Under the pieces are notes generated by a model, which worked only from the letters and a program-made list of their open reading frames with translations, did not search any database and had not been told where the DNA came from. 64,000 nucleotides of DNA from Caballeronia insecticola (lineage in GTDB: Bacteria > Pseudomonadota > Gammaproteobacteria > Burkholderiales > Burkholderiaceae): contig NC_021288.1 of NCBI RefSeq assembly GCF_000402035.1, forward strand, positions 806,001 through 870,000. The letters run 5' to 3'. Both the position numbers and the translations under genes were made by a program. How positions within the stretch are numbered: position 1 is the stretch's first letter; the number at the start of each line of letters is the position of its first letter. Positions 1-8,240 of the stretch are shown here, one piece after another.

Positions 1-942
1 CTCGGGCGTGATGCCCGCGTTGATCGTCTCGACGACGAGCAGATTCGCCTGCGACGGATACACCGGCACGGCGAGGCCTTCGACGTTCTTCGCCGCTTCG
101 ACCACCGCCGCCTGATTGCGCCGCTGACGCCGCTGGATATCCGGAAACCATTCGCTCTTCGTGCGCAGCCCGGCGATGGCCGCGCGCTGCGACAGCACGT
201 TGCTGCCCAGATTGTTCGGCGGCGCCGACGCGAAGCGCTCGATCAGATCCGGATGCGCGATCACCGCGCCCAGACGCATGCCCGCGAGACCGAGCCACTT
301 CGAAAAGCTATACGTGACGATGGTCTTTTCCGGATAGAAACGGTACGCGGGCGAGAAGCTGTCGGCGAACTGGAAGTAGGTCGCGTCGTGAATGAAGTAC
401 GCGCCGACCGACCGCGCGATGTCCGCGAACTCGCGAATTTCGTCTTCCGTATGGCACGTGCCGAGCGGATTGTTCGGATCGACGAGATAGATGACACCCG
501 TGTTCTCGTTCACCGCCGCGCGCAGTTGCGCGGGCGTGAGCTTGTAGTTCTGCTCGGCCGAATAGATCGGCAATTCGATTACGCGCGAGCCCGCGCGCGC
601 GGCAAACTGCATCGGCCAGGCCCAGCTCGGATTGGTCGTGACGAAGTCCTTGCCCGGCTCGCAGATGTTGCGGCACACGTTGTACAGCGCTTCGACGGCG
701 CCGTCCGCGAGCATCACGGAGGCGTCGGGCAAGCCGATATCCTCGCGAATCAGTTGGCGCAGTTCCTCGAAGCCGAGCGGCGGCGCGTAGGCGTGATACT
801 CGCCGCCGTCGAGCGCGTCGATCACCGCCTGACGCACGGACGGATGCGGCTCGAAGTGGTTCGTGTTCTGGCCCAGCCACATCAGGCCTTCGCTGTTGCA
901 CAGGCGGTCGAAATAAGCGTTGCGTTCCTCGAATCGGCGCAT
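1..942 (-). CDS. PLP-dependent class I/II aminotransferase (3' end beyond window)
   Basis: The frame is open from an ATG at 942 down to the window edge, giving 314 codons without a stop, so the C-terminus is missing. The translation carries the fold-type I Schiff-base motif SFSKWLGLAGMRLG, in which the lysine binds pyridoxal phosphate, and the upstream DPNNPLGT loop that contacts the cofactor. Length and motifs fit histidinol-phosphate or aspartate-type aminotransferases acting in the cytosol. It starts only 10 bases after the stop of the SDR gene on the same strand, so the two are very likely co-transcribed, which suggests sequential oxidation and transamination of one substrate. The substrate cannot be read from the sequence. 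Confidence 0.85.
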   Translation of the reverse strand, partial: MRRFEERNAYFDRLCNSEGLMWLGQNTNHFEPHPSVRQAVIDALDGGEYHAYAPPLGFEELRQLIREDIGLPDASVMLADGAVEALYNVCRNICEPGKDFVTTNPSWAWPMQFAARAGSRVIELPIYSAEQNYKLTPAQLRAAVNENTGVIYLVDPNNPLGTCHTEDEIREFADIARSVGAYFIHDATYFQFADSFSPAYRFYPEKTIVTYSFSKWLGLAGMRLGAVIAHPDLIERFASAPPNNLGSNVLSQRAAIAGLRTKSEWFPDIQRRQRRNQAAVVEAAKNVEGLAVPVYPSQANLLVVETINAGITPE

Positions 943-952
943 GACGTCCCCC

Positions 953-1738
953 TCAGATGATGGAACGGCGCGACGCGATGCCGCCGTCGATGGTCACGAT
1001 CGTGCCCGTGATATAGGCGGCGCGGTCGGATGCGAGCCACACGATCAGATCGGCCACTTCGCCCGCTTCCGCGGCGCGCTTGCCGGGATATTTGTCGAAG
1101 AGTTCTTCCCAGCGGGTTTCGTCGCCGTACCAGTCGAGCGCGCGGCGCTTCATCAGCTTGACCATGCGGTCGGTCGCGACCGGGCCGGGATTCACGCCGA
1201 CCACGCGGATGCCGTCGTCGAGCGCCCAGCCGCCGATCGCGCGCGTGAAGGCCATCATCGCGGCGTTGCCCGTCGATCCGATGATGTAGTTGGCGTCCCA
1301 GTTCTCGCCCGAATTGCCGATGTCGTTGACGATCACGCCGCCGCCGCGCTGCTTCATCGACGCATACAGTTCGCGCGTGAGCGTCACGTAGGAAAAGATC
1401 TTCATGTCGAGACTCGCGCGCCAGTCGGCGTCCGTCATCTTGTCGAGCGGGCCGGGGCTCGAATCCGCCGCGTTGTTCACGAGGATGTCGGCGTTCGAAC
1501 ACGCGCGCGCCAGGTCGATGGCGTTCTGCGTTACCGAGAGATCCGTCGCGTGCACATGCACGCGCGTGCCGTGCTTCGTGGCGATCTCGTCCTGCGCGCG
1601 ATGCAGCGCGTCGGCGGAACGCGCCGCGAGATGCAGTTCCTCGATGCCTTCGGCCGCGAAGCGCCAGGCCGTCGCCAGCCCGATTCCCTTCGATGCGCCC
1701 GTGATCAGCGCCGACTTGCCCTTGAAGTTCAGTTCCAT
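953..1738 (-). CDS. SDR family oxidoreductase lacking the usual YxxxK
   Basis: This 261-residue protein begins at the ATG at 1738 (MELNFKGKSALITGAS); longer upstream readings run into an A/T-rich promoter-like region. The nucleotide-binding TGASKGIG motif is near residue 13 and the NNA motif is present. The catalytic region reads YIIGSTGNAAMMAF from residue 151: where classical SDRs have Tyr-x-x-x-Lys before an Ala-Ala, this protein has Gly154 and Asn158. It is therefore a divergent member whose chemistry may differ. It lies in an operon with the downstream aminotransferase and has its own upstream region, separated from the MFS gene by a terminator. Confidence 0.85.
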   Translation of the reverse strand: MELNFKGKSALITGASKGIGLATAWRFAAEGIEELHLAARSADALHRAQDEIATKHGTRVHVHATDLSVTQNAIDLARACSNADILVNNAADSSPGPLDKMTDADWRASLDMKIFSYVTLTRELYASMKQRGGGVIVNDIGNSGENWDANYIIGSTGNAAMMAFTRAIGGWALDDGIRVVGVNPGPVATDRMVKLMKRRALDWYGDETRWEELFDKYPGKRAAEAGEVADLIVWLASDRAAYITGTIVTIDGGIASRRSII

Positions 1739-1750
1739 GGTTCGCCTCTT

Positions 1751-1783
1751 TATGTATCTACAAACGACGTCAATGAATACATA
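1751..1783. promoter_or_regulatory. Candidate operator upstream of the SDR gene
   Basis: TATGTAT at 1751-1757 is the exact inverted repeat of ATACATA at 1777-1783, 13 to 45 bases before the SDR start at 1738. The spacing and the TGTAT half-sites would suit a dimeric GntR/FCD regulator such as the one encoded at 3409-4071. Binding is inferred. Confidence 0.35.
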
Positions 1784-1843
1784 AACTATCACAAAGAAAT
1801 ACAAACTGGAACCGGAAAATTGCTCCGACGAGCCGTACGGGCG

Positions 1844-1873
1844 AAAAAAAACGGCATGCGCGACGCATGCCGT
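1844..1873 (-). terminator. Rho-independent terminator of the MFS gene
   Basis: ACGGCATGCG (1851-1860) and CGCATGCCGT (1864-1873) form a perfect 10-bp stem with a 3-base loop. An eight-base A run at 1844-1851 becomes a U tract in the leftward transcript, directly downstream of the MFS stop at 1895. Confidence 0.85.
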
Positions 1874-1894
1874 TCTGGTCGGGAAATAAGAGCC

Positions 1895-3211
1895 TCAGCG
1901 GTTCACGAGCTTGGCGGGAATCAGAAGAATCATCGCCGCGCCGACGACGAGCACGCCGGCCGAGACGTACATCGCGATCACGGAAGTGTGCGTGAGATCG
2001 CGCAGCCAGCCGATCAGATAAGGGCTCACGAAGCCCGCCAGCCCGGCGAACGCGTTGATCGCGGCGATGCCCGCCGCCGCGCCCGTGCCGGCCAGGATCG
2101 CGGAAGGCAGCGCCCAGAACAGCGGCCCCGGCGTGAGCACGCCCGCCGCCGCGAGCGACAGACCCAGCAGCGCGAGCGGCACGTTCGCGCCCGCGCCCGC
2201 CGTGATGGCGTAGCCGAGCGCGCCGAGCAGCATCGGCACGATCAGATGCCAGCGGCGCTCGCCGGTGCGGTCCGAATTGCGGCCGAAAGAGACCATGGCG
2301 ATGGCGCCGAACACGAACGGAATCGCCGACAGCACGCCGATGCGAAGCGCACCCGACACGCCCGACGCCTTGATGAGCGTCGGCATCCAGAAGGTCAGGC
2401 CGTACTGGCCCATGATCACGCAGAAGTAGATGAGCGCCATGAGCAGCATGCGCGGGTCGCGGAAAACCTGACCGACCGTCTCCGAGATGCGCGCGTGGCG
2501 GCTGCCGCCGGTGTCGAGCGCCTTCGTGATGATCGCGGCTTCCTCACGCGTGAGCCAGGGCGCATCGGCCGGGCGGTTCTTGAGATAGAAGAACGCGGCG
2601 ATGCCGAGCACGAGCGACGGCGCCGCTTCGATCAGAAACAGCCAGCGCCAGCCCGGATGCCCGTGCGAGCCGTTGAACGCTTCGAGAATCCAGCCCGACA
2701 GCGGCCCGCCGATAATCCCCGCGAGCGGAATGCCGACCATGAAGATGGCGAGGACGTGGGAGCGGCGGCGCGCCGGATACCACTGCATCAGATACAGCAC
2801 GATGCCCGGATAGAAGCCCGCTTCCGCCGAGCCGAGCAGAAAGCGCAGCACGTAAAACTGCGTGGGCGTCTGCACGAAGAAGAACGCGGCCGAGATGATC
2901 GCCCACGTCACCATGATGCGGGCGATCCACGCTTTCGCGCCGACGCGCTGCATCAGCAGGTTGCTCGGCACTTCGAACAGGAAATAGCCGATAAAAAACA
3001 CGCCCGCGCCCAGCCCGTAGACGGTTTCGCTGAATTGCAGGTCGCTCAGCATCTGCAGCTTCGCAAAGCCGATATTGACGCGATCCAGATAGGCCGCGAC
3101 GTAGCAGAGGATCAGGAACGGGATCAGCCGCAGCGTCACCTTCCGGTAGATCTGGTCCTCGATTTTTTGCGCGTGCCCTACGTCGCTTGCGGCATGCAGC
3201 GTGTCGCTCAT
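1895..3211 (-). CDS. MFS transporter, anion:cation symporter (ACS) type
   Basis: The 438-residue protein starts at the ATG at 3211, preceded by a GGAG ribosome site. It has the architecture of twelve hydrophobic segments and ACS-family hallmarks: the first helix segment ending in AAYLDRVNIGFAKLQM and the FFIGYFLFEVPSNLLMQRVGA stretch of the second helix region. Relatives carry tartrate, phthalate, 4-hydroxyphenylacetate or other organic acids across the inner membrane by proton symport. It lies between a GntR regulator and the SDR/aminotransferase pair on the same strand and ends in a strong terminator, so it probably imports the compound that those enzymes process. The substrate is unknown. 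Confidence 0.88.
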   Translation of the reverse strand: MSDTLHAASDVGHAQKIEDQIYRKVTLRLIPFLILCYVAAYLDRVNIGFAKLQMLSDLQFSETVYGLGAGVFFIGYFLFEVPSNLLMQRVGAKAWIARIMVTWAIISAAFFFVQTPTQFYVLRFLLGSAEAGFYPGIVLYLMQWYPARRRSHVLAIFMVGIPLAGIIGGPLSGWILEAFNGSHGHPGWRWLFLIEAAPSLVLGIAAFFYLKNRPADAPWLTREEAAIITKALDTGGSRHARISETVGQVFRDPRMLLMALIYFCVIMGQYGLTFWMPTLIKASGVSGALRIGVLSAIPFVFGAIAMVSFGRNSDRTGERRWHLIVPMLLGALGYAITAGAGANVPLALLGLSLAAAGVLTPGPLFWALPSAILAGTGAAAGIAAINAFAGLAGFVSPYLIGWLRDLTHTSVIAMYVSAGVLVVGAAMILLIPAKLVNR

Positions 3212-3266
3212 TGCCTGCTCCTTGTCCTGGCGTGCATGGTTGAATGTCAGTGGAAACCGAGCCGTG

Positions 3267-3294
3267 TGTATCCTTGATCGGCCATCTTGTATCC
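3267..3294. promoter_or_regulatory. TGTATCC direct repeat before the MFS gene
   Basis: TGTATCC occurs at 3267-3273 and 3288-3294, 21 bases apart (two helical turns), in the upstream region of the MFS gene. A related TGTATC lies just before the GntR gene and another within the inverted repeat before the SDR gene. It could be the site of the local GntR regulator. Confidence 0.3.
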
Positions 3295-3347
3295 AGATAA
3301 TACTCAAACAAAATACATTGCAAGGATTTTTTCAGAAATGCGGCGGC

Positions 3348-3374
3348 GGGCCGTCGGCTAAAAGCGGACGGCCC
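3348..3374 (-). terminator. Hairpin after the GntR gene
   Basis: GGGCCGTC at 3348-3355 pairs with GACGGCCC at 3367-3374 across an 11-base loop. It lies 34 bases beyond the GntR stop. There is no clear U tract, so it may be a weak or Rho-assisted terminator. Confidence 0.35.
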
Positions 3375-3408
3375 TGCATTCGCAATTGACGACGGGAAAA
3401 GGCGGAGC

Positions 3409-4071
3409 TTACTCGGCGACTTCGGCCGGTTCGGGGAAAAGCGCGATGAAATCGAGCATCTGTTCGCCGAGCAGATTGACGTGAGCGGACATCGCTTTGG
3501 CGGCGGCGTCGCCGTCACCGCGTTCGATGGCGGCGATCACCTGTTCGTGTTCGTCGACGGTATCGAGCCGACGGCGCACCTTCTGCGTGACCATCTTGCG
3601 ATAGATCGACACGCGGTTGCGCAGGCCGCGCGTCTGGTCCGCGAGGAATTCGTTCTGGCTCGATTCGTAGACGATTTCGTGAAAGCGCCGGTTGATCTCG
3701 TAGAACGCATCGACCTGATTGGCGTCGAGCGTGGCCTTGAGTTCGGCCTGCGTGTCGCGCAGGCGCTGAATCTGCTGCGGCGTCGCGCGGCGCGCGGCAA
3801 GACGCGCGCACAGGCCTTCGAGTTCGGCCATCACCTGGAACATTTCGAGCAGCTTGCGCGCGGACAGCGCCGCGACCATCGCGGGCTGGCGCGGACGCAT
3901 CGTGATCAGCGCTTCCGATGCCAATTGGCGCAGCGCCTCGCGGATCGGCGTGCGCGAGCATTCGAAGCGCTCGGAAAGCTCGGTCTCTTCCAGCCGCGAT
4001 CCGGGCGGCAGCCGCCCCGAGAGGATTTCGCTTTCAAGCGTCGTCAGGATCTCGTCCGCTCGCGTGGTCAT
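3409..4071 (-). CDS. GntR family (FCD domain) transcriptional regulator
   Basis: I chose the ATG at 4071 (MTTRADEILTTLESEILSG) because a GGAG sequence sits six bases upstream; a TTG at 4083 is the alternative. The 220-residue protein has an N-terminal winged helix (LEETELSERFECSRTPIREAL, residues about 27-47) and a C-terminal all-helical FCD ligand domain rich in Arg and Glu. Such proteins are usually ligand-released repressors of neighbouring catabolic operons. It is the first gene of the leftward set and likely controls the MFS, SDR and aminotransferase genes. Confidence 0.9.
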   Translation of the reverse strand: MTTRADEILTTLESEILSGRLPPGSRLEETELSERFECSRTPIREALRQLASEALITMRPRQPAMVAALSARKLLEMFQVMAELEGLCARLAARRATPQQIQRLRDTQAELKATLDANQVDAFYEINRRFHEIVYESSQNEFLADQTRGLRNRVSIYRKMVTQKVRRRLDTVDEHEQVIAAIERGDGDAAAKAMSAHVNLLGEQMLDFIALFPEPAEVAE

Positions 4072-4150
4072 GTGTATCTCCAAAGCCCTTTGCTTGTATT
4101 TCTTGCGGGCACGATTGTCGCATGAATCGATGCCTTCACCGCTCCGTGGT

Positions 4151-5101
4151 TCAGCCGGCGCGCGCGGCGCGGCGGGGCGCGAGATGCGTCGTCAGCACGG
4201 CGTGAAGGATCTCGACGAAGCGCCGCGCCGCGTTCGACATCGGCTCGATATGCGAATACAGGAGACTCGCCGTCAGCCGGTGAGCATCGTCCGCGCGCAG
4301 CGGCACGATATCGAGCGCGTCGCGCATGGCGTCGTCGATGCAGAACGGATCGACGATCGCCACGCCCACGCCTTCTCGCGCGAGCGTGCAGGCGCTGATC
4401 GCCGAGCGCACGCGCACGATCGGCTCGGGCCGCCGCTCGTTCCTGAACACCTTCCCGACGATGCGCCCGAGCGGCGTGTCGTGCTCGTAGTCGATCCACG
4501 GCATGCGCGCGATCTGCTTTGGTTCCAGCGCGCGCCGCCGTGCGAGCGTGCCCTTTCGCGCGACGCACAGCAACTGCCCGCTCTCCATCGGCACCGTGAC
4601 GATGTTCGGATGCTCGACCTCGAACATCGACACGCCGATATAGCCCTTGCCGAACAGCACGCGCGGCACGAGATGATTGTGCGTGAGCGGTTCGAACTGA
4701 ATCGGCAATTGCGCGAACTCCGCGTGAAATCGCGCGATGGCGAGCGGCACCAGATGCACGCCGAGACTCGGGCTGCACACGATATTGAGCTTGCCGCTCG
4801 AACCGTCCGACAACGAGCGCACCAGATTGTCCACGCGCTCGATGCCTTCATACGCGCGCATCACTTCCTCGAAGATGCGTTTCGCTTCCGGCGTCGGATA
4901 CAGACGCCCGCGCATGCGCTCGAACAGCAGGAAGCCGAGGCGGCTTTCCGTCAGTTGCAGCACGCGGCTCACCGAAGGCTGCGCGACATAGAGCGAGCGC
5001 GCGGCTTCGCTGATCGAGCCCGTCATCATGATCGCGCGGAAGACTTCGATCTGCCGCAGGCTCATGGTGCGTGCGTGGGGAATTTCCTCGTCGTAGTTCA
5101 T
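4151..5101 (-). CDS. LysR family regulator divergent from the hydantoin operon
   Basis: The start at 5101 (MNYDEEIPHARTMSLRQIEVF) is preferred; an internal ATG at 5065 right before the helix-turn-helix is possible. The N-terminal HTH reads SISEAARSLYVAQPSVSRVL at about residues 27-46, followed by a periplasmic-binding-protein-like effector domain, total 316 residues. The gene is transcribed away from the hydantoin racemase gene, with 172 bases between the two starts. That is the classical arrangement for a LysR activator and its target operon. The inducer, perhaps a hydantoin or N-carbamoyl amino acid, is inferred. Confidence 0.88.
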   Translation of the reverse strand: MNYDEEIPHARTMSLRQIEVFRAIMMTGSISEAARSLYVAQPSVSRVLQLTESRLGFLLFERMRGRLYPTPEAKRIFEEVMRAYEGIERVDNLVRSLSDGSSGKLNIVCSPSLGVHLVPLAIARFHAEFAQLPIQFEPLTHNHLVPRVLFGKGYIGVSMFEVEHPNIVTVPMESGQLLCVARKGTLARRRALEPKQIARMPWIDYEHDTPLGRIVGKVFRNERRPEPIVRVRSAISACTLAREGVGVAIVDPFCIDDAMRDALDIVPLRADDAHRLTASLLYSHIEPMSNAARRFVEILHAVLTTHLAPRRAARAG

Positions 5102-5273
5102 TGGATGTCGGCCCGGCGGGCGATGGGTTGCGCGTCGAAGGCAGTGTAGCGCGACAAAACACTCGCGCGGCGCATCCATGCATTGCGTCTATGGGATACG
5201 AAATTTGGACTATTTCACGGCGGAAATCGTCGTTGCTATCGTGCGGATACGGTCGATCCATTCACGTCGAGTC
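5102..5273. promoter_or_regulatory. Divergent LysR / hydantoin operon control region
   Basis: This 172-base region separates the two divergent starts. A T-N11-A candidate LysR box (TATGGGATACGAA) and an imperfect dyad GAAAT-N7-ATTTC lie about 60 to 85 bases before the racemase start. Assignment is by position and pattern only. Confidence 0.4.
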
Positions 5274-5939
5274 ATGTCCGATCCCATCTACTTTCTGAAC
5301 CCGAACGGTCTCGCGGAAGTCACGCGCGACATCGAAATTACCGTGCGCGCGCTGCGTGCCGAACACGATGCGCCTGTCGCGTTCGACACGCTTTTCGCCG
5401 TCGATGGCGGCATCGAAACGCAGCGCGATGCGGACCGCGCCGCCGTCGCCGTCGCGGAATTCGTCGCGCGTCACGAAGCGCGGGCGGCGGCGTTCGTCAT
5501 CGCGTGCTACAGCGATCCGGGGCTGCACGCCGCCCGCGAAACGACGCGCAAGCCGGTGATCGGCATCGGCGCGGCCGCGATGGCGACGGCGCTTGCGCGC
5601 GGTTCGCGCGTCGGCGTGATCGCCGCGAGCTCGCGCGGCATGCCGCGTCACTGGCGCGCGTATCATGCGGCGCGCATCGGCGCGGCGGTGGCGGGCGAGC
5701 GCGCGGTGAATCTCGGCGTCGCGGAATCGGGCGATCGCGCGGCGGCGCTCGACAAGCTCATCGCGACGGGCCGCGCCCTGCGCGACGAAGACGGCGCCGA
5801 TGCAATCGTGCTCGGCTGCGCCGGCATGACGCCCTTGCGCGCCGAGATCGAAGCGGCGCTTGAAATTCCGGTCATCGATCCGTGTTCGAGTGCGGCAACG
5901 CTCGCCTTCGCGATCTGCCGCGAGCGAGGCATCGCATGA
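5274..5939 (+). CDS. Hydantoin / Asp-Glu racemase family protein
   Basis: The 221-residue protein starts at the ATG at 5274. It has the two-cysteine catalytic layout of the cofactor-independent Asp/Glu/hydantoin racemase family: Cys78 in VIACYSDPG and Cys182 in VLGCAGMTPL, which act as the acid/base pair. Family members of this length racemise 5-substituted hydantoins or related compounds in the cytosol. Its TGA overlaps the ATG of the next racemase gene (ATGA), so translation is coupled. In this operon it would feed either hydantoin enantiomer to the D-selective hydantoinase. Asp/Glu racemase-like activity on another substrate cannot be excluded. Confidence 0.85.
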   Translation: MSDPIYFLNPNGLAEVTRDIEITVRALRAEHDAPVAFDTLFAVDGGIETQRDADRAAVAVAEFVARHEARAAAFVIACYSDPGLHAARETTRKPVIGIGAAAMATALARGSRVGVIAASSRGMPRHWRAYHAARIGAAVAGERAVNLGVAESGDRAAALDKLIATGRALRDEDGADAIVLGCAGMTPLRAEIEAALEIPVIDPCSSAATLAFAICRERGIA

Positions 5940-6676
5940 ACGCGCGACCGGCGGCACTCGCGCGTCTCGGCGTGCTCGGCGGCATGGGCCCGCTCGCCAC
6001 CGCGGATTTTCTCGTGAAGCTGATTCAGGCGACGCCCGCCGCCTCCGATCAGGAACACATGCCCGTTATCGTGCATAACGTGCCGCAAGTGCCGGACCGC
6101 AGCGCGGCATTTCTCGCGGGTTCGGACGCGCCCTGGCCGCATCTGCTCGACGGCTTGCGCACGCTCGAAGCGGCCGGCTGCTCGGCTATCGCGATTCCGT
6201 GCAACACGGCGCACGTGTGGCATCGCAGGCTCGCGCAGGAAACGGCGCTGCCGGTGCTGCATATCGGCGAAGCGGCGCTTCGTGCGCTCGCGTATCGCTA
6301 TCCGGAGGCGCGGCGCGTCGGCGTGCTTGCGACGGCCGCGACGCTCAAAGCGCGCATCTATCATGAGCAACTGAGCGCGCGCGGCATCGAAGCGATCGAA
6401 CCCGGCGACGACTTGCAGACGACGCACGTCGCGGCGGGCATCGCGGCGGTGAAGGCCGGACGCATCGACGAAGCGCGCGCATGGTTGAGCCACGCGGCCA
6501 CGCATCTGATTGCACGCGGCGCGGATGCGCTCTTGCTCGCGTGCACCGAAATCCCGGTTGCCTTGTCGGGCGTCGCGCTGAACGCCGTCGATCCGACCGA
6601 AGCCCTTGCGCGCGCCTGCGTCGACTGGTGGCTCGCCGCGCGCAGCGAATCCGCGCAACTCGAAACGCAAACCTGA
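5936..6676 (+). CDS. Aspartate/glutamate racemase family protein
   Basis: The 246-residue protein begins within the stop codon of the preceding gene (ATGA overlap). GGMGPLATADF at residues 15-25 and the cysteine pair in AIPCNTAH (Cys89) and LACTEIP (Cys203) are typical of bacterial aspartate racemases (RacX/YgeA type). It is a second, clearly different racemase in the operon. It might act on a free amino acid product rather than on the hydantoin ring. Twenty-two bases separate it from the hydantoinase gene. Confidence 0.87.
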   Translation: MNARPAALARLGVLGGMGPLATADFLVKLIQATPAASDQEHMPVIVHNVPQVPDRSAAFLAGSDAPWPHLLDGLRTLEAAGCSAIAIPCNTAHVWHRRLAQETALPVLHIGEAALRALAYRYPEARRVGVLATAATLKARIYHEQLSARGIEAIEPGDDLQTTHVAAGIAAVKAGRIDEARAWLSHAATHLIARGADALLLACTEIPVALSGVALNAVDPTEALARACVDWWLAARSESAQLETQT

Positions 6677-6698
6677 ATCTTCACGCGGAAACTCACAC

Positions 6699-8210
6699 AT
6701 GCAGCAGTTTGATCTCACGATCCGCCATGGCCTCGTCGCATCGGACGAAGCCGTGTTCGAAGCCGATGTCGGCATTGTCGGCGACCGCATTGTCGAAGTG
6801 GCGCGCGGTTTGCCCGCCGGCCGCCGCGATATCGACGCCACCGGCCGTTACGTGCTGCCCGGCGGCATCGACACGCATTGCCACGTCGAGCAGCGTTCCG
6901 GCATGGGCATCATGGGCGCGGACGACTGGTACTCCGCGAGCGTCGCCGCGGCCTATGGCGGCACGACGATGATCGTGCCCTTCGCCGCGCAGCATCGCGG
7001 GCATTCGCTCAAACAGGTCGCCGATGATTACGCGGCGCTCGCGGCGGCGAAATCCGTCATCGATTACAGCTATCACCTGATCGTCTCGGAGACGGACAGG
7101 CAAACGCTGCAGGAAGATCTCGTCGAGCAGATTCGGCGCGGCATTACGTCGTTCAAGGTCTACATGACGTACGACCAGTTGAAGATCGACGACTATCAGA
7201 TGCTCGACGTCCTCGCGCTCGCCGCACGCGAACGCGCGCTCGTGATGGTGCATGCCGAGAACAACGACGTGATCCGCTGGGTCTCGCAGAAGCTTCTGGA
7301 GTCGGGCCGCACCGCGCCGAAGTATCACGCGACGAGTCACGTCGCGCTGGCCGAATCGGAGGCGACGAATCGCGTCATTCAGCTCTCGAAGCTGTTCGAT
7401 GTGCCCGTGCTGATCGTGCATGTGTCCGCGCAGGACGCGCTCGCGACCATTGGCGCGGCGCAGCGCATGGGGGCGCAGGTGTACGGCGAGACGTGCCCGC
7501 ATTATCTGCTGCTCACCGAAGACGCGATGGATCTTCCGGGCGTCGAAGGCGCGAAGTACTGCTGCAGCCCGCCGCTGCGCGATGCGAACGCGCAGGAGGC
7601 GCTCTGGACCGCATTGAAGGACGGCGTGCTGCAAACGGTCTCTTCGGATCACGCGCCGTATCGTTTCGACGAATCCGGCAAGCTGCCCCACGGCGACGCC
7701 ACGACCTTCAAGCAGATGGCCAACGGCATGCCCGGACTCGAAACGCGCCTGCCGCTGCTGTTTTCCGAAGGCGTGAACAAGGGGCGCATGACGCTGCCCG
7801 AGTTCGTCGCGTTGAGCGCGACGAATCACGCGCGCATGTATGGCATCGCGCCGCGCAAGGGTCTCGTGACGGTTGGCGCGGATGCGGATATCGCCGTGTG
7901 GGATCCGCGTCACGAAGTCGTGCTGACGGCGTCCGGATTGCACGATCGCGTCGGCTATACGCCTTACGAGGGCACGAAGGTCACCGGATGGCCGCGCACC
8001 GTGATCAGCGCGGGCCGCGTGATCGTCGATGACGGCAGGTTCGACGCGCAGCCCGGCAGCGGCCGCTTCATCCCGCGCTCGACGCCCTTGCCGTTCCAGA
8101 ACGAACGCGCGCTGTCCGCATCGAGCCGGTTCTTCCGCGGACTTGCCGAAGGCGCTTCGAGCGAAGCTCACGCCACGTTCGGCTACACGGATCGCAAGAA
8201 TCAAAACTGA
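6699..8210 (+). CDS. Dihydropyrimidinase / D-hydantoinase
   Basis: The 503-residue amidohydrolase has the full dinuclear zinc site: His60 and His62 in THCHVEQ, the carbamylated Lys153 in TSFKVYMTYD, His185 in MVHAENND, His241 in IVHVSAQD, and Asp317 in SSDHAPY. It hydrolyses the cyclic amide bond of dihydropyrimidines or 5-monosubstituted hydantoins, giving N-carbamoyl amino acids. With the following D-carbamoylase gene the D-hydantoinase role is most likely. The length fits the family. It sits mid-operon, 30 bases before the carbamoylase gene. Confidence 0.92.
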   Translation: MQQFDLTIRHGLVASDEAVFEADVGIVGDRIVEVARGLPAGRRDIDATGRYVLPGGIDTHCHVEQRSGMGIMGADDWYSASVAAAYGGTTMIVPFAAQHRGHSLKQVADDYAALAAAKSVIDYSYHLIVSETDRQTLQEDLVEQIRRGITSFKVYMTYDQLKIDDYQMLDVLALAARERALVMVHAENNDVIRWVSQKLLESGRTAPKYHATSHVALAESEATNRVIQLSKLFDVPVLIVHVSAQDALATIGAAQRMGAQVYGETCPHYLLLTEDAMDLPGVEGAKYCCSPPLRDANAQEALWTALKDGVLQTVSSDHAPYRFDESGKLPHGDATTFKQMANGMPGLETRLPLLFSEGVNKGRMTLPEFVALSATNHARMYGIAPRKGLVTVGADADIAVWDPRHEVVLTASGLHDRVGYTPYEGTKVTGWPRTVISAGRVIVDDGRFDAQPGSGRFIPRSTPLPFQNERALSASSRFFRGLAEGASSEAHATFGYTDRKNQN

Positions 8211-8240
8211 AACTGCAAACTGCAAACGAAAGAGGAAGTC

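Noticed and set aside
920..3277. 785-codon open frame on the plus strand, opposite the SDR and MFS genes
   Set aside because: The product is Arg/Ala/His-rich without motifs. It is a shadow caused by high third-position G+C of real minus-strand genes.
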